A stretch of DNA of 64,000 nt from Paenibacillus tepidiphilus (GTDB lineage: Bacteria; Bacillota; Bacilli; Paenibacillales; Paenibacillaceae), in the NCBI RefSeq assembly GCF_008635795.1, contig NZ_VWRQ01000020.1:78409-142408 (forward strand). The letters run 5' to 3'. Below the pieces are notes generated by a model. That model was not told where the DNA came from and did no database searches. It saw only the letters and a list, made by a program, of their open reading frames with translations. A program made the translations under genes and the position numbers. Below, piece after piece: positions 35,228 to 44,988 of this stretch. Within the stretch, counting starts at the first letter, position 1; every line of letters starts with the position of its first letter.

Positions 35228-37354
35228 ATGTATCTGAAAGAGCTGAGAATCTGGAACTTCAGAAAATACGGAACCATTATTAATGAAGACAATAGCTTAC
35301 CGGGAACTACTGTACATTTCCACCCGACCTTTAACCTCCTGATTGGAGAAAATGACTCGGGGAAAACAGCAATTATTGATGCCATTAAACTTACCCTGGG
35401 AACAACAAGCGATGACAATCTACGAATTACAGATGAGGACTTTTTTGTTCCGAAAGAGGGGGAAAGTACAACTGAACTAAAAATTGAATGCTTTCTTTCT
35501 GGGTTAAGCAAGGAAGAAGCAGGAATATTTTTCGAATGGCTGACGTTTGATCATGAGGGTAAATATGAACTACAGGTGAGATTATTTGCAAAGAAAAAGG
35601 CAGCGGAAGCTGGCATCGCAGAGCGGATCGATAAATACATAAAGGCAGGTCCTGAGGTTTCGTCTACCCGCCTCGAGGGATTAGCCAGAGAAATTCTTCG
35701 CACAACTTATCTGAAGCCTTTAAGAAATGCTGAAATAGAACTCCAGCCGGGTATTCGTTCCCGGTTAGCGCAAATTTTAAGAAGCCATCCTGCTTTTATT
35801 GTCAAAGATCGGACAGTAAAGCATGAACTTGAATTAACCTTTGAGGAAGCTAATAACAGGGTAGAGGCTTTTTTCGATAAACCTTATGGAACTGACCAAG
35901 ACAAGACCATTCAGGTACAACTCCTACGATACCTAGAAGAATTTTTTAACAAGCCGGTAGGGGAGGAAGCGAAGCCTAAATCTTTGTTTAAAATTACATC
36001 TGTGAAATTGAACGAAATTTTAAGAAGACTCAGTTTGTTGCTTGAAGAAGTACCCTCTGGTTTAGGCAGCTTAAACTTACTTTTTATTGCCGCGGAGTTA
36101 CTTCTACACGATGACGATTTAGCCATGGGCCCCAACTTGACACTGATTGAGGAAATTGAGGCGCATCTTCACCCTCAGGCCCAATTACGCTTAATAAAGT
36201 ATTTGCAAGAAAAAGTTACTGGTGAAACAGAAAGTCTAGGGAGTCAGTTCATTTTGAGCACTCATAGTACAACCCTTGCGGCGTCCACCCAGTTAAAGCA
36301 TATTATTCTGCTGTATGATGGAATCGCTTATCCCATGGGATCAGAACATACTGATCTGGATTCAGAGGACTATGAATTTCTAGAACGTTTTTTAGATGCC
36401 ACCAAATCCAATCTATTTTTTGCAAAAGGTGTTATTTTTGTAGAAGGTGACGCAGAAAATCTTCTTCTCCCAACGCTTGCAAACCTGATGGATCGACCAT
36501 TACATAAATTTGGAGTTTCTATCGTGAATATAGGCAATACAGCATTCAAAAGATACGTGAAAATTTACTCTAGATCAGCGGCTTGGCTTGAAAGTTATCC
36601 TGACACTAAAATGAAGATGCCCGTTTCAGTAGTGACAGACCTGGATGTGAGACCATTGCAATATTATTTAGATAAGAAGAAGAAAAGTGATGATGAATTA
36701 CCTGCCCTAAAAGATATCTATATTATAGATGAAGAAAACATCGATCAGGTTGCTGATCAGATGAAGATAGAATCCACACAGATTACCCATTTAATAAATC
36801 AAGCATTCGGCACTAAATCGAGTTTTAGAGAAGAACTTCAAAGCTATGCTAAAGTGGGCGTTGCTGCATTCACAAAGATTATTGAATTGACAACGAAGAC
36901 TCTTTCAGCAGAAACAATTGATTCCTTAAGAACACATAAAGCTCAAAAACTAATTGACAATTATGGTACTATGCAGGGGAATATCAATCTTTACTATGCT
37001 GAAAAGTGGACTCTAGAGTATGAAATTGCATTAAGTGACTTGGGAATAATGCTGGCTGAAGCGATATTTACCATTCAGCATAAAGATCTTGAAAGTGCTG
37101 AACGAGAAGAAAAATTCAAGGCTCATAAGGAATCCCTTGGAAGCTTATCTGTGGAAGAAAGAGCGTATAAAATTTATAGACCGTTGCTTAAGAAAAATGT
37201 ATCTAAGGCGGCAGCAGCGCAATACTTAGCGGTTATATTACAAAAGAATTCAGCAGAGGCACAACGAGTCCTGTTAACCGATGGGAATTTGCGCTATTTA
37301 AGAGATGCTATCTACAACGTCACTGGGGGAGCACCGGAAAATGCTACTACATGA
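35228..37354 (+). CDS. gajA: OLD-family ATPase/nuclease, Gabija GajA-like
   Basis: A 708-residue protein. The ABC-type ATPase has Walker A G40-E-N-D-S-G-K-T47, a Walker B region LIEEIEAHLHP near 305 and a downstream FILSTHSTTLAAS switch-like segment. The TOPRIM nuclease domain follows, with E406 in FVEGDAE and D471-L-D473. The C-terminal 180 residues are helical and longer than in the type Gabija GajA (about 580 residues). GajA nicks phage DNA at low nucleotide levels. The start follows GAGGTAGGGGCC. The overlapping UvrD-like gene supports Gabija; a related class 2 OLD pair is the alternative. Confidence 0.8.
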   Translation: MYLKELRIWNFRKYGTIINEDNSLPGTTVHFHPTFNLLIGENDSGKTAIIDAIKLTLGTTSDDNLRITDEDFFVPKEGESTTELKIECFLSGLSKEEAGIFFEWLTFDHEGKYELQVRLFAKKKAAEAGIAERIDKYIKAGPEVSSTRLEGLAREILRTTYLKPLRNAEIELQPGIRSRLAQILRSHPAFIVKDRTVKHELELTFEEANNRVEAFFDKPYGTDQDKTIQVQLLRYLEEFFNKPVGEEAKPKSLFKITSVKLNEILRRLSLLLEEVPSGLGSLNLLFIAAELLLHDDDLAMGPNLTLIEEIEAHLHPQAQLRLIKYLQEKVTGETESLGSQFILSTHSTTLAASTQLKHIILLYDGIAYPMGSEHTDLDSEDYEFLERFLDATKSNLFFAKGVIFVEGDAENLLLPTLANLMDRPLHKFGVSIVNIGNTAFKRYVKIYSRSAAWLESYPDTKMKMPVSVVTDLDVRPLQYYLDKKKKSDDELPALKDIYIIDEENIDQVADQMKIESTQITHLINQAFGTKSSFREELQSYAKVGVAAFTKIIELTTKTLSAETIDSLRTHKAQKLIDNYGTMQGNINLYYAEKWTLEYEIALSDLGIMLAEAIFTIQHKDLESAEREEKFKAHKESLGSLSVEERAYKIYRPLLKKNVSKAAAAQYLAVILQKNSAEAQRVLLTDGNLRYLRDAIYNVTGGAPENATT

Positions 37355-39212
37355 TGAAAATCGAGAGAAAATCGAATCCCTGCTGCTTGGAGGAAACCGC
37401 CATTTCCAACCTGAGCAAGTTACCGTAATCAACTCAAGTCATTCAACAAACATTATGGCCTGTCCGGGAAGTGGAAAAACGACGGTACTAATTGCTAAAA
37501 TTTCTTTGCTCTTGGAAAAACTTAAAAAAGAAGGCTCAAATAAAGGGATCTGTGTCATTACCCATACGAATGTTGCTGTTGACGAGATTATTAAGAGCTT
37601 AAATAAACTAGGGATTAGCAGTATTGCATACCCTCATTTTATTGGGACTATTCATGAGTTTTTTAATGTGTTTTTTTCAATGAAGGCATATGGTGCTTAT
37701 ACTCAAAGGGATACCTTTTACTTAATGGATAATGAAGAATATAAGAGGTATTTTGAACGGTTTTTTGAGTATCACAGACCAGATTATTGGACCTATGAAA
37801 CACCTATTACTGCGGTCGATAGAACAGATATACATATTGACACCAATGATCAGCTTCGCATTATTTCAAGAAGAGCGGCTGGGAATTATCATGAATCTAT
37901 TTTAAATACGATTAAGGACATGTTTCGCAAAGGATTTTTAAGGCATTCCGATACTGTGGAACTTGCTAAGTGGTATATTCGCAACCATAAGGCGGCAATC
38001 CAGCAGGCATTTCAGAATCGGTTTCAATACTTCTTTATTGATGAAGCTCAGGATACCAGCACCGATCAATATGAGACGCTTAGAATGTTGATTGAAAACA
38101 ATGAAGAAACTGTAGTTCAGTGGTACGGAGATTCTTATCAAGCACTCTATAGCCTCTATGGTAAAGAGGATGCCTGGAGGCCGTCTCTAGAAGAAAGTCT
38201 ACAAATAAACTACAGTAATCGCTTCGGAGAGAATATTGCTAACATTCTTAGAACAACATGTATTGAGGAATATACTACCCTGAAAGCCAATGTAGCAATT
38301 AACTCCGCCAAACCGCATCTTTTTATTTTTAATCATGAGAACAAAGAACACTTGTTAACGGTTTATTATCGAATGGTTTCTGAATTCAAAGCTGCTTCCG
38401 CTGAAACTGCCGGTATCAAAGGGAAAATAGCAGCGGTTTGTCACCATCATGATTCACTTGAGTGGTATTCAGAAGCGTATCAACGCTCCAAAGTCGGCAA
38501 GCCATTGTACTCACAAATGCAGGATTGTCTACATGAATGTCATCAATCATTGTTGGCTGGACTAAGAAGAAATGATAGCAGAGATAGGACGGAGAGAAAC
38601 GAGTATTTAAAGAACATTTCTCAATTCTTAAGTCAGAAACATCCGAAGGTATACATTGAGATAAAGGCCATTTGGGCCAATTGGATTAGAGCCATTAATG
38701 AAGGAATGGATGAATCCGTAGTATTGGTTGAACTGGAGGCTAAATACAAGGAATGTATAGCAGCTGTCTTATATGAAGATATGACTAAAATTGAGCCTAT
38801 AAGTATGACCAATCTGAGGAAGAGTTTAGAGAAAATTCTAGCGAAGGATCCGCAATCAGAACTTAGTGAGACAGTACTTACTGAAGAAATGAATCTAGAG
38901 CTAAACACTATCCATGGAGTTAAAGGCGAAACTCACTTTGCTACGCTCCTCTTAGAATCGAATAGAGCTGGAAGTTCAGACATGTATTCGATTTTCAGGT
39001 TTCTTACCGGCACTCATCAACCAGAATTGCTTGAAGATTCGTTTGTGAAAGATACTTTAAAACTGGCTTATGTTGCTCTAAGCCGGCCACGTTATTTCGC
39101 AGGTGTTGCCATGCTTGAGGAGAATATTTCAGATGAAGATATTCACAATGCAATAAGGCATGGTTGGAGGATCGTGAAAGTTGAAGAAGAATACAAACCA
39201 TCCCTATCTTAA
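37341..39212 (+). CDS. gajB: UvrD/PcrA-like helicase, Gabija GajB-like
   Basis: A 623-residue superfamily 1 helicase. Walker A is ACPGSGKTT at 40-48, Walker B D234-E-A-Q-D238, motif V region IHGVKGETH, and motif VI Y577-V-A-L-S-R-P-R584. The ATG at 37341 overlaps the GajA stop by 14 bases, an arrangement expected for a stoichiometric pair; an earlier in-frame ATG lacks a site. GajB senses nucleotide or DNA-end changes with GajA in antiphage defence. It is longer than type GajB (about 490 residues). A strong terminator follows. Confidence 0.8.
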   Translation: MLLHDENREKIESLLLGGNRHFQPEQVTVINSSHSTNIMACPGSGKTTVLIAKISLLLEKLKKEGSNKGICVITHTNVAVDEIIKSLNKLGISSIAYPHFIGTIHEFFNVFFSMKAYGAYTQRDTFYLMDNEEYKRYFERFFEYHRPDYWTYETPITAVDRTDIHIDTNDQLRIISRRAAGNYHESILNTIKDMFRKGFLRHSDTVELAKWYIRNHKAAIQQAFQNRFQYFFIDEAQDTSTDQYETLRMLIENNEETVVQWYGDSYQALYSLYGKEDAWRPSLEESLQINYSNRFGENIANILRTTCIEEYTTLKANVAINSAKPHLFIFNHENKEHLLTVYYRMVSEFKAASAETAGIKGKIAAVCHHHDSLEWYSEAYQRSKVGKPLYSQMQDCLHECHQSLLAGLRRNDSRDRTERNEYLKNISQFLSQKHPKVYIEIKAIWANWIRAINEGMDESVVLVELEAKYKECIAAVLYEDMTKIEPISMTNLRKSLEKILAKDPQSELSETVLTEEMNLELNTIHGVKGETHFATLLLESNRAGSSDMYSIFRFLTGTHQPELLEDSFVKDTLKLAYVALSRPRYFAGVAMLEENISDEDIHNAIRHGWRIVKVEEEYKPSLS

Positions 39213-39247
39213 TAGAAGACGAAAATGAGGAAAAATGCGATTAAAGA

Positions 39248-39277
39248 GACGGTGCGCAAGGCACCGTCCTTTTTTAG
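39248..39277 (+). terminator. Strong intrinsic terminator of the Gabija-like operon
   Basis: GACGGTGC (39248-39255) pairs with GCACCGTC (39261-39268), followed by a C and at least six T. Confidence 0.9.
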
Positions 39278-39449
39278 GGTGTAAGTGAAGTTTTTATGTG
39301 TTTACTTCTTTAAGAACCTAGCAATACAGCATCAGATCACTAGACATACATTTACATACAAGGCATCATGGGACGAGCTTACTAACCAAAGCAAAGTCCA
39401 ATACTGCCCGAATCCGAGGATGTAAATGTGGCAGATAGTTGAGGGTGTT

Positions 39450-39852
39450 GAAAGAAAATAGAGTATTAGACTGAAAAAATAAAGTATTAGACTAGACGCC
39501 GCGATCGGCAGCCCCGGTTACACCGGTCAACTGCTTCGCATGCTTCAACTCGTACTCCTGGTTCTCTGAAAGCGCCGGAGGATCGCCAGCTCCGGTTACA
39601 TCGGCCAGCTGCTTCACATGCTTCAACTCATGCTCCTGGTTCTCCGGAAGCGCCCGGGCGCCGTAATCGGCAACCGGCTTCGTCGGCCAGCGGCAGCGCA
39701 TGCTTCTGTCTAATACTTTATTTTCTGGTCCGATTCTTTTTGGACACTCTCTTGATGTCCCAGTCTACTTCATATTTTTTAGTGTCTGACGATTTTCATT
39801 ACAGAAGGCCTCGTAGAATCAACAACTCCGGTCTAATTCTTTATTTTCTTCG
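39450..39852. mobile_element. Family A element 4: compact complete copy
   Basis: The left end (39450-39495) has two AT-rich motifs (AAAGAAAATAGAGTATTAGA and AAATAAAGTATTAGAC). The right end has their inverted forms at about 39706-39726, 39761-39780 and 39831-39848. Three GC-rich units of the GCTTCAACTCGTACTCC type lie between. It is nearly the same as element 1 at 746-1326, including the whole right terminal block with GAATCAACAACTCCGG. It lies between two modules, with unique sequence on each side, so its ends are the clearest in the window. Confidence 0.7.
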
Positions 39853-39996
39853 CACAGCTACAACTCCGTATAACCAGGTTGCCCCCTGACGAATCCGTGC
39901 GGTACACTTGGTAACGGAGGGATTTTCGGCTGTTAAGGAGAAAATAAATTTCTATACCGATTAAACTTGACGATTCACAAAAAAGGCGGTTAATGA

Positions 39997-41598
39997 ATGG
40001 TTAAATTGTTGAACAGCATGGCGGGCAAAATCATAGTTATAACGTTGCTAATCAGCACAGTGTTATCGGAGAGTGGTATACAGAGTGTTTTTTCTGCCTC
40101 AGAGAACAAGCAGGTAGTGGCTATACACTTTGAATATGACCATAACGAAGAAAAAAATTTGATCATTCCCGCTGTGTTGGTCTATACACTGAGCTACAGC
40201 ACGGGGGAAAGGAAATATGAAAAGTATGTTTTTGATGAACTGGCTTATTCACCACCTGCCGGTTTTGTCACAGACTGGAGGGAGTTCATATCAACGACAG
40301 ATCAAGCGGGCAAAAAAGAAGAGTTCAACTTAATGGCATGGAGTTACACGGTGATCAACAAAGGACAAATCTTCAGTTATGGCCTATATAGAGGAGATAA
40401 AAGTACATATAGCACAGGGTATCACGCCGATACCATCAACAGATCCCAGAAATTATATTCTTTTGACTACAGCAAAAAGGAAATGAAACTGCTAAGAACA
40501 GCAGAAAGCACCGAGAAAAGTGATCTCACCTCTGCCGGCACGACTATTGAACTACTGTCCAAAAACGATATTTACACTGTGGACAACACTGCAACTAAAC
40601 AGAAGCAATTCTACTCCCTTTCTGACAACAAGTATATTTTATCCGTCAGCCAGCAGGATTTCCTTGGGCCTAGAGACATTCTTTCCTGCGTAAGAGGCTA
40701 CGGCGAAGGGTGCTATACAGGCAACGACTCTATCTCTGTAAACGACAATCTGGTTATCCGCAAAAACGGGAAATTCTATGAGTTGGACAAGCAAAAAAAA
40801 CTCAAGGAAATTAAGCAATTGAAGGTGACGCGGGAACAGTGGAGGGTACAGTTTGGAAATTACATAATGGAACCAAGAAGTAATAACAATGATGAAAGAA
40901 TCTACATGATCAATCAGCAGACAAAAAAGGCAACAGTCATTACGCCGGCAAAAGCATTTGTGCAGAGAATCTATCTATCCCCTAACCGGAGGTATCTGGT
41001 TTTTGATCTGGAATATGAACGGGGGGAGCGCAGAAGCTTATTGGTATATGACACCATCAGCCAAAAGAAACTCCATGAAATTGCCATGCCCTACAAGGAA
41101 TGGGTTACAGATCTGACGTGGCACTCCAACACTAGCCTTGAATACACACCTTTTACAAGCAGCAGACCCGACTATGTTAAGGATGTACATGTTGAAATCC
41201 TGAAGGGGATTGTTACCAAGGAAGATTCTGATCCCTACGACAACCCGGATGAATATGTCATTACTCCCAATGCGGATCAGAGTTATTTTACATATGCCAG
41301 ACCGTGGGAAATTGTGTATGAGGGAAAACCTGTTGTATTTCATGATCAGCCGGCCTTTTTGGGACTAAATAATCTGCTATACTGCTCCGTAAAAGATTTA
41401 GCAATCACCCTCAATGCCACGCTCACCGTTGAACCCGGCAAAATTGAGCTTAGTTACAAGAACAAAAAGGCCTACGTTGATCTAAAAGCAAAGGATATCA
41501 TTATTCAGGATGGTACAGCCTATGCGCCAATAAAGCCAATCGCAGTCAAGCTGGGCCTACAGTACAGTAAAACAGAACGCGAAATTTTGCTTAAATGA
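39997..41598 (+). CDS. Secreted beta-propeller and stalk-domain protein
   Basis: A 533-residue protein with a signal peptide (MAGKIIVITLLISTVLSESG). The middle has propeller-like blades (RIYLSPNRRYLVFDLEYE, LLVYDTISQKKLHEI) similar to TolB or WD-type repeats. The last 90 residues (LYCSVKDLAITLNATLTV, AYAPIKPIAVKLGLQY) form a copper-amine-oxidase-type N-terminal/stalk domain common in Paenibacillus surface proteins. It may bind cell wall or ligand. It stands alone between two repeat islands, as a one-gene module. Start behind AAAAAAGGCGG. Confidence 0.7.
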   Translation: MVKLLNSMAGKIIVITLLISTVLSESGIQSVFSASENKQVVAIHFEYDHNEEKNLIIPAVLVYTLSYSTGERKYEKYVFDELAYSPPAGFVTDWREFISTTDQAGKKEEFNLMAWSYTVINKGQIFSYGLYRGDKSTYSTGYHADTINRSQKLYSFDYSKKEMKLLRTAESTEKSDLTSAGTTIELLSKNDIYTVDNTATKQKQFYSLSDNKYILSVSQQDFLGPRDILSCVRGYGEGCYTGNDSISVNDNLVIRKNGKFYELDKQKKLKEIKQLKVTREQWRVQFGNYIMEPRSNNNDERIYMINQQTKKATVITPAKAFVQRIYLSPNRRYLVFDLEYERGERRSLLVYDTISQKKLHEIAMPYKEWVTDLTWHSNTSLEYTPFTSSRPDYVKDVHVEILKGIVTKEDSDPYDNPDEYVITPNADQSYFTYARPWEIVYEGKPVVFHDQPAFLGLNNLLYCSVKDLAITLNATLTVEPGKIELSYKNKKAYVDLKAKDIIIQDGTAYAPIKPIAVKLGLQYSKTEREILLK

Positions 41599-41789
41599 TT
41601 TTCCTGCACCGAAGCAAATGCTTATTAAAATGAATGAACGCTAATAATTGCGGTTGTAATCACCCCGACGATCACTTGGAGTTTCTTGTTTCATTTGGTT
41701 ATGCAATATTGTCCAAATATGCGGAGAAAAAAGCGGACTGCGAGGATTGATTAAGCTACGGGAAACGTTTTTTCTAAAAAGCTGATGAT
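41599..41789. other. Intergenic, no feature seen
   Basis: Mixed-composition sequence between the stalk-protein gene and the repeat array. No convincing frame or hairpin was recognised. Confidence 0.4.
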
Positions 41790-43370
41790 TCTACACTTTA
41801 TTTTCTCCAAACACTGGCGTCCCGAATTTCACCCGTTCGGCACTACTGGCGTCCCAAGCAATTGTTGCAGATCCGGAAGAACTTGGCCATCTCGACAAGC
41901 CGGCAGCTTGCATACCGTTGCAGCCACCTGCAGCATGAGGAATTTGCTGGAGCTGAAGAGTAACTTGGGTGCGTCTGCCGGGCGTCCGAATATCAGCCGT
42001 CAGGCATTCTGGACAATTAAGTGTTGTAGATCAAGAAAGACCTGGCCATGTCACGCGCCGGCGAAGCCACCGCGGCGCGGCCGTCCAGCAGCTGCAGGAA
42101 GATGTCCGACTCAAGAGACCTGGAATTTGGCAGCGTGCAGTCGACCTTCATCAGTCCGGCATCGGCGACGCCCAAGTAATTGCTGCGTGACCGGTAGGTC
42201 CTGACTATTGTGATGTGCTGGCGACGTGCACCACGGCGCAGCCCCCCAACAGCTGGCAGGAATCATTCCGGCTGATGAGGCCTGGAATACGAAAGCGTGC
42301 TGCTGACTTTCGCCCACCCGGCTCCGGCAGCACCCTGAGCAATTGCTATAGATCCGGAAGAACTTGGACATCTGCAAGCGCCGGTAGCTTGCGCACTGGC
42401 GTAGCCGTCCAGCAGCTTGAGGAATTTACTAGAGCTAAATAGTAACCTGGAGTGCGTCTGCCGGCCGACCGACCTTCACCCTTCCTGCACCACGGGCAAT
42501 CGTCGCAGAACGGGAAAGACTGGCCAATTCACGCACCGGCGATGCCACTGTGGCTCGGCCGCCAGGAGCTACAGGAATTTATCCTGCTGAAAAGGCCTTG
42601 AAAGCATCCGCCTGGCGACCATTCTTCCCTGTTCGGCACCGGCGGCAACCCGGGCAGTTGCTTCTGATCAGGAAGGACTTACCATGTCACACGCCGATTA
42701 CGCGCACCGCGGCGTGGCCGCCCAGTAGCTGCAGGAATCTGTCCGGCTGAAGAGTCCTGGAGTGCGCTCGCCGGGTGACCGACCTTCATCCGCCTAGAAC
42801 CGACGGCGCCCCGGGCAATCGCCTGCAGAGCAACGAAAAACATGGCCATGTTACGCGCCGACGACGCGCACCGCGGCGCAGCCGTCCAGCTGTTGCAAAA
42901 ACTGTCCGACTGAAGAAACCTGGAGTGTGTCCGTCTGGCTATCGACCTTCACCCTCCTGCACTAGCGGCTTTCCGGGCATTGCTGTAGATCCGGAAGAGC
43001 TTGGCAATGTCACGCGCCGAGCTTGCGCCGCGGCGCAGTCTTCCGGAAGCACCGATATACCCGAGAAGAGGAGTGCGTCCGCCGGGCGTCTAACCCTCAC
43101 CCGCCCGGTACCGGCGGCGCCAGGGCAATTGCTGCAGTTCGGAAAAGAGCTGGCCATGTAGCGTGTCTGAGACGCGTACCACGGTGCAGCCCACCAGCAA
43201 TTGGCAAATATCTGTCTGGCTGAAGAGATCTGGAGTGCGTCCATTGTGTTTTTGAACTTAACCCGCACGGCACCGGTGACGCCAGGGCGATTGCTGTATC
43301 CAGAAGGACTTGCCTTTGTTAGGCGTCGGGACGCGCACTGGCGCAGCCGCCCACACCTTTATAATAATGG
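41790..43370 (+). repeat. Family B GC-rich tandem array, ~160-bp period
   Basis: A block close to GCAGATCCGGAAGAACTTGG recurs, diverged, near 41869, 42029, 42190, 42351, 42508, 42660, 42826, 42986, 43134 and 43298, giving about ten units of 150-165 bp. Each unit also holds a CGGCGCAGCCGTCCAGCAGC-like block, a CTGAAGAGACCTGG-like block and a GGCGCCCCGGGCAATTGCTG-like block. Unit lengths vary and no frame is kept, so it is non-coding. The array ends abruptly where the AT-rich leader region of the next module begins. Confidence 0.7.
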
Positions 43371-43419
43371 TATTTTAAAGAAATTCCTGATACTATTGAA
43401 ATAGTAATTATTATTCTAC

Positions 43420-43517
43420 TTTGCTTATCTGAAGATAAGCGTTATTTTGAAGATAGAAGCCCTAAGGGTGGAATTGTACACTATTTTTGTGTATATGACC
43501 GTTCTTAGGGCTTTTTT
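43420..43517 (+). ncRNA. Structured leader with terminator (leader copy 3)
   Basis: A first hairpin (GCTTATC..GATAAGC near 43423-43440) is followed by GAAGATAGAAGCCCTAAGGG, an inner hairpin (GTACAC..GTGTAT) and a closing stem AGCCCTAAG with CTTAGGGCT (to about 43511) with six T. It has the same organisation as the leaders at 1727 and 9150 and lies about 110 bases before the next operon. Confidence 0.55.
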
Positions 43518-43582
43518 CTGATTCAGGGGGATGATTGTCTATTTTCGATGTGCTACTAAATCAATTGAGAGGAAGGATTGTG

Positions 43583-43639
43583 GTGAAGTTTGATGAAATT
43601 ATTAAGTGCATAAACTGGAGGTGTTTTAGTGTCAGCTGA
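43583..43639 (+). CDS. 18-residue upstream ORF (possible leader peptide)
   Basis: GTG at 43583 behind GAGAGGAAGG encodes MKFDEIIKCINWRCFSVS and ends at TGA 43637-43639, overlapping the start of the next gene. Translation of this peptide would cross the ribosome binding site of the next gene, so it may couple or control its expression. Confidence 0.35.
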   Translation: MKFDEIIKCINWRCFSVS

Positions 43640-44750
43640 TTCTATTCATGAGAACTATCATAGTTTTATAGATCAACTTAGGTCACTAGATCCGATCGTT
43701 CATAAAATGAGATATCAAGGTACCGTAAGCTGGAGGAAAAAAGCCTGGAAAGGACCACTGAGTAACATGAAGGTTCTTTTTAAAGCTGCGGGTCCCTTGG
43801 CCAAAATTCAATGGCTATCTTTACCCGTAATTGGATCCGTCATTGCGTATGCGAGTCATAGCATTTCTAATATTCCAGTGTGGATGATGATTACTGCGTG
43901 CGTTATTTTGTTGGTTTTAGTTTATTGGATCCTTGTGTTACTACATACTAATAAAATGACCTCAATAACAAGTCATCACTTTGATGTAGCTGCTTTTAAA
44001 GAGAAGAAGCCAGCTGAATATCTCATTTGGGCACCAATTGTTGAGAATAGCAGAACGACATTTAATGGTTTGTTTAACGAAATGAGCCAACTATTAACGC
44101 CAAACTATTCTCAGATTTTAGAGATAATAGAGCATTCCAAAGGGCAAACCGAAGAACTAAGATCCTCGAATGATATAATAACAGCTGAAAGAAACTACCT
44201 CCTTGCTGAAATTGAGAAATATGAAAGAACCGTGGGTTATCTCATACAACTCATTAAGGCAGCTAACAAAAGTGTTTCTCGTTTTGTTAACAACAGTATG
44301 AATTTTTACGAGCTTGACTTTATTTGTGCCTATACTATATATAAGGTCAAAGATGAAAAGTTATATAAATTTATTGATAAAGGAACATCTGGTGCCAGTC
44401 CTGAAATTATTGAAATAACACAGCAAAATGCCTTAAGATATGCAGTCGTTGATGTGGCGATGAGTCATGATGATAGTATCAAGTATAATAACCCTTACCC
44501 GGGGAGAACAGTTGTATCTTATTTAATGAAAATGCTTGATGGTGAGCAATGGATTTGGAGCTTTCATTTTGACGATACAAATCATATGGCATTGAATCTT
44601 ACACTTTCCGACGATATAATAGAAATAAGAGAAGTGTACCGTATGATTCATTCCTTTTGTCTCTTAATTCAAAAGGATATGTTAAGTAATAGTAAGGGGA
44701 GGGATCTTAATGTCGACCTGGGTAGAGAAGCCAAAAAGAGTAACTTTTAG
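43629..44750 (+). CDS. Membrane protein with coiled coil and GAF-like C-terminal region
   Basis: A 373-residue protein from GTG behind TGGAGGTGTTTTA. Two membrane helices (about 60-78 and 84-107) are followed by a charged helix, a coiled-coil stretch (ERNYLLAEIEKYERTVGYLI) and a C-terminal domain with alternating strands and helices (FICAYTIYKVKDEKLYKFID) that resembles a GAF/PAS-type sensor. No kinase, cyclase or nuclease motif follows. It could be a membrane sensor or part of an abortive-infection type system. A tiny basic-protein gene overlaps its end. Confidence 0.55.
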   Translation: MSADSIHENYHSFIDQLRSLDPIVHKMRYQGTVSWRKKAWKGPLSNMKVLFKAAGPLAKIQWLSLPVIGSVIAYASHSISNIPVWMMITACVILLVLVYWILVLLHTNKMTSITSHHFDVAAFKEKKPAEYLIWAPIVENSRTTFNGLFNEMSQLLTPNYSQILEIIEHSKGQTEELRSSNDIITAERNYLLAEIEKYERTVGYLIQLIKAANKSVSRFVNNSMNFYELDFICAYTIYKVKDEKLYKFIDKGTSGASPEIIEITQQNALRYAVVDVAMSHDDSIKYNNPYPGRTVVSYLMKMLDGEQWIWSFHFDDTNHMALNLTLSDDIIEIREVYRMIHSFCLLIQKDMLSNSKGRDLNVDLGREAKKSNF

Positions 44751-44889
44751 TACTCAAAGTGAGATTACACAATCAAATAGGGAAAGACGTACTGAGATGC
44801 TCCACCTTTTCGATGAGATAAGACGAGCCCAAGAGGAAGTTGCTGCTACAAATATAGAAAGTAAAGGTAAAAAATCTCTGATTAATTAG
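44710..44889 (+). CDS. Small protein with KPKxVTF motif, copy 1
   Basis: A 59-residue protein starting behind AAGGGGAGGGATCTTA and overlapping the preceding gene by 41 bases. Its N-terminal half (EKPKRVTFSTQSEITQSNRE) is clearly related to the product of the gene at 44989. The rest is helical. It is not recognised. The pairing with a membrane protein and a paralogue suggests a small regulator, antitoxin-like partner or adaptor, but this is inference. Confidence 0.5.
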   Translation: MSTWVEKPKRVTFSTQSEITQSNRERRTEMLHLFDEIRRAQEEVAATNIESKGKKSLIN

Positions 44890-44896
44890 TTTATTC

Positions 44897-44922
44897 GCCC
44901 ACTCTTATAGAGTGGGCTTTTT
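44897..44922 (+). terminator. Intrinsic terminator
   Basis: GCCCACTCT (44897-44905), loop TAT, AGAGTGGGC (44909-44917), then a T-rich tail. Confidence 0.85.
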
Positions 44923-44988
44923 GTTGTGTATAAGTTTAAAAGAGTTGGCCACACTGTCTAGTAATATTGAAGACAAGGTGGTGCTATA

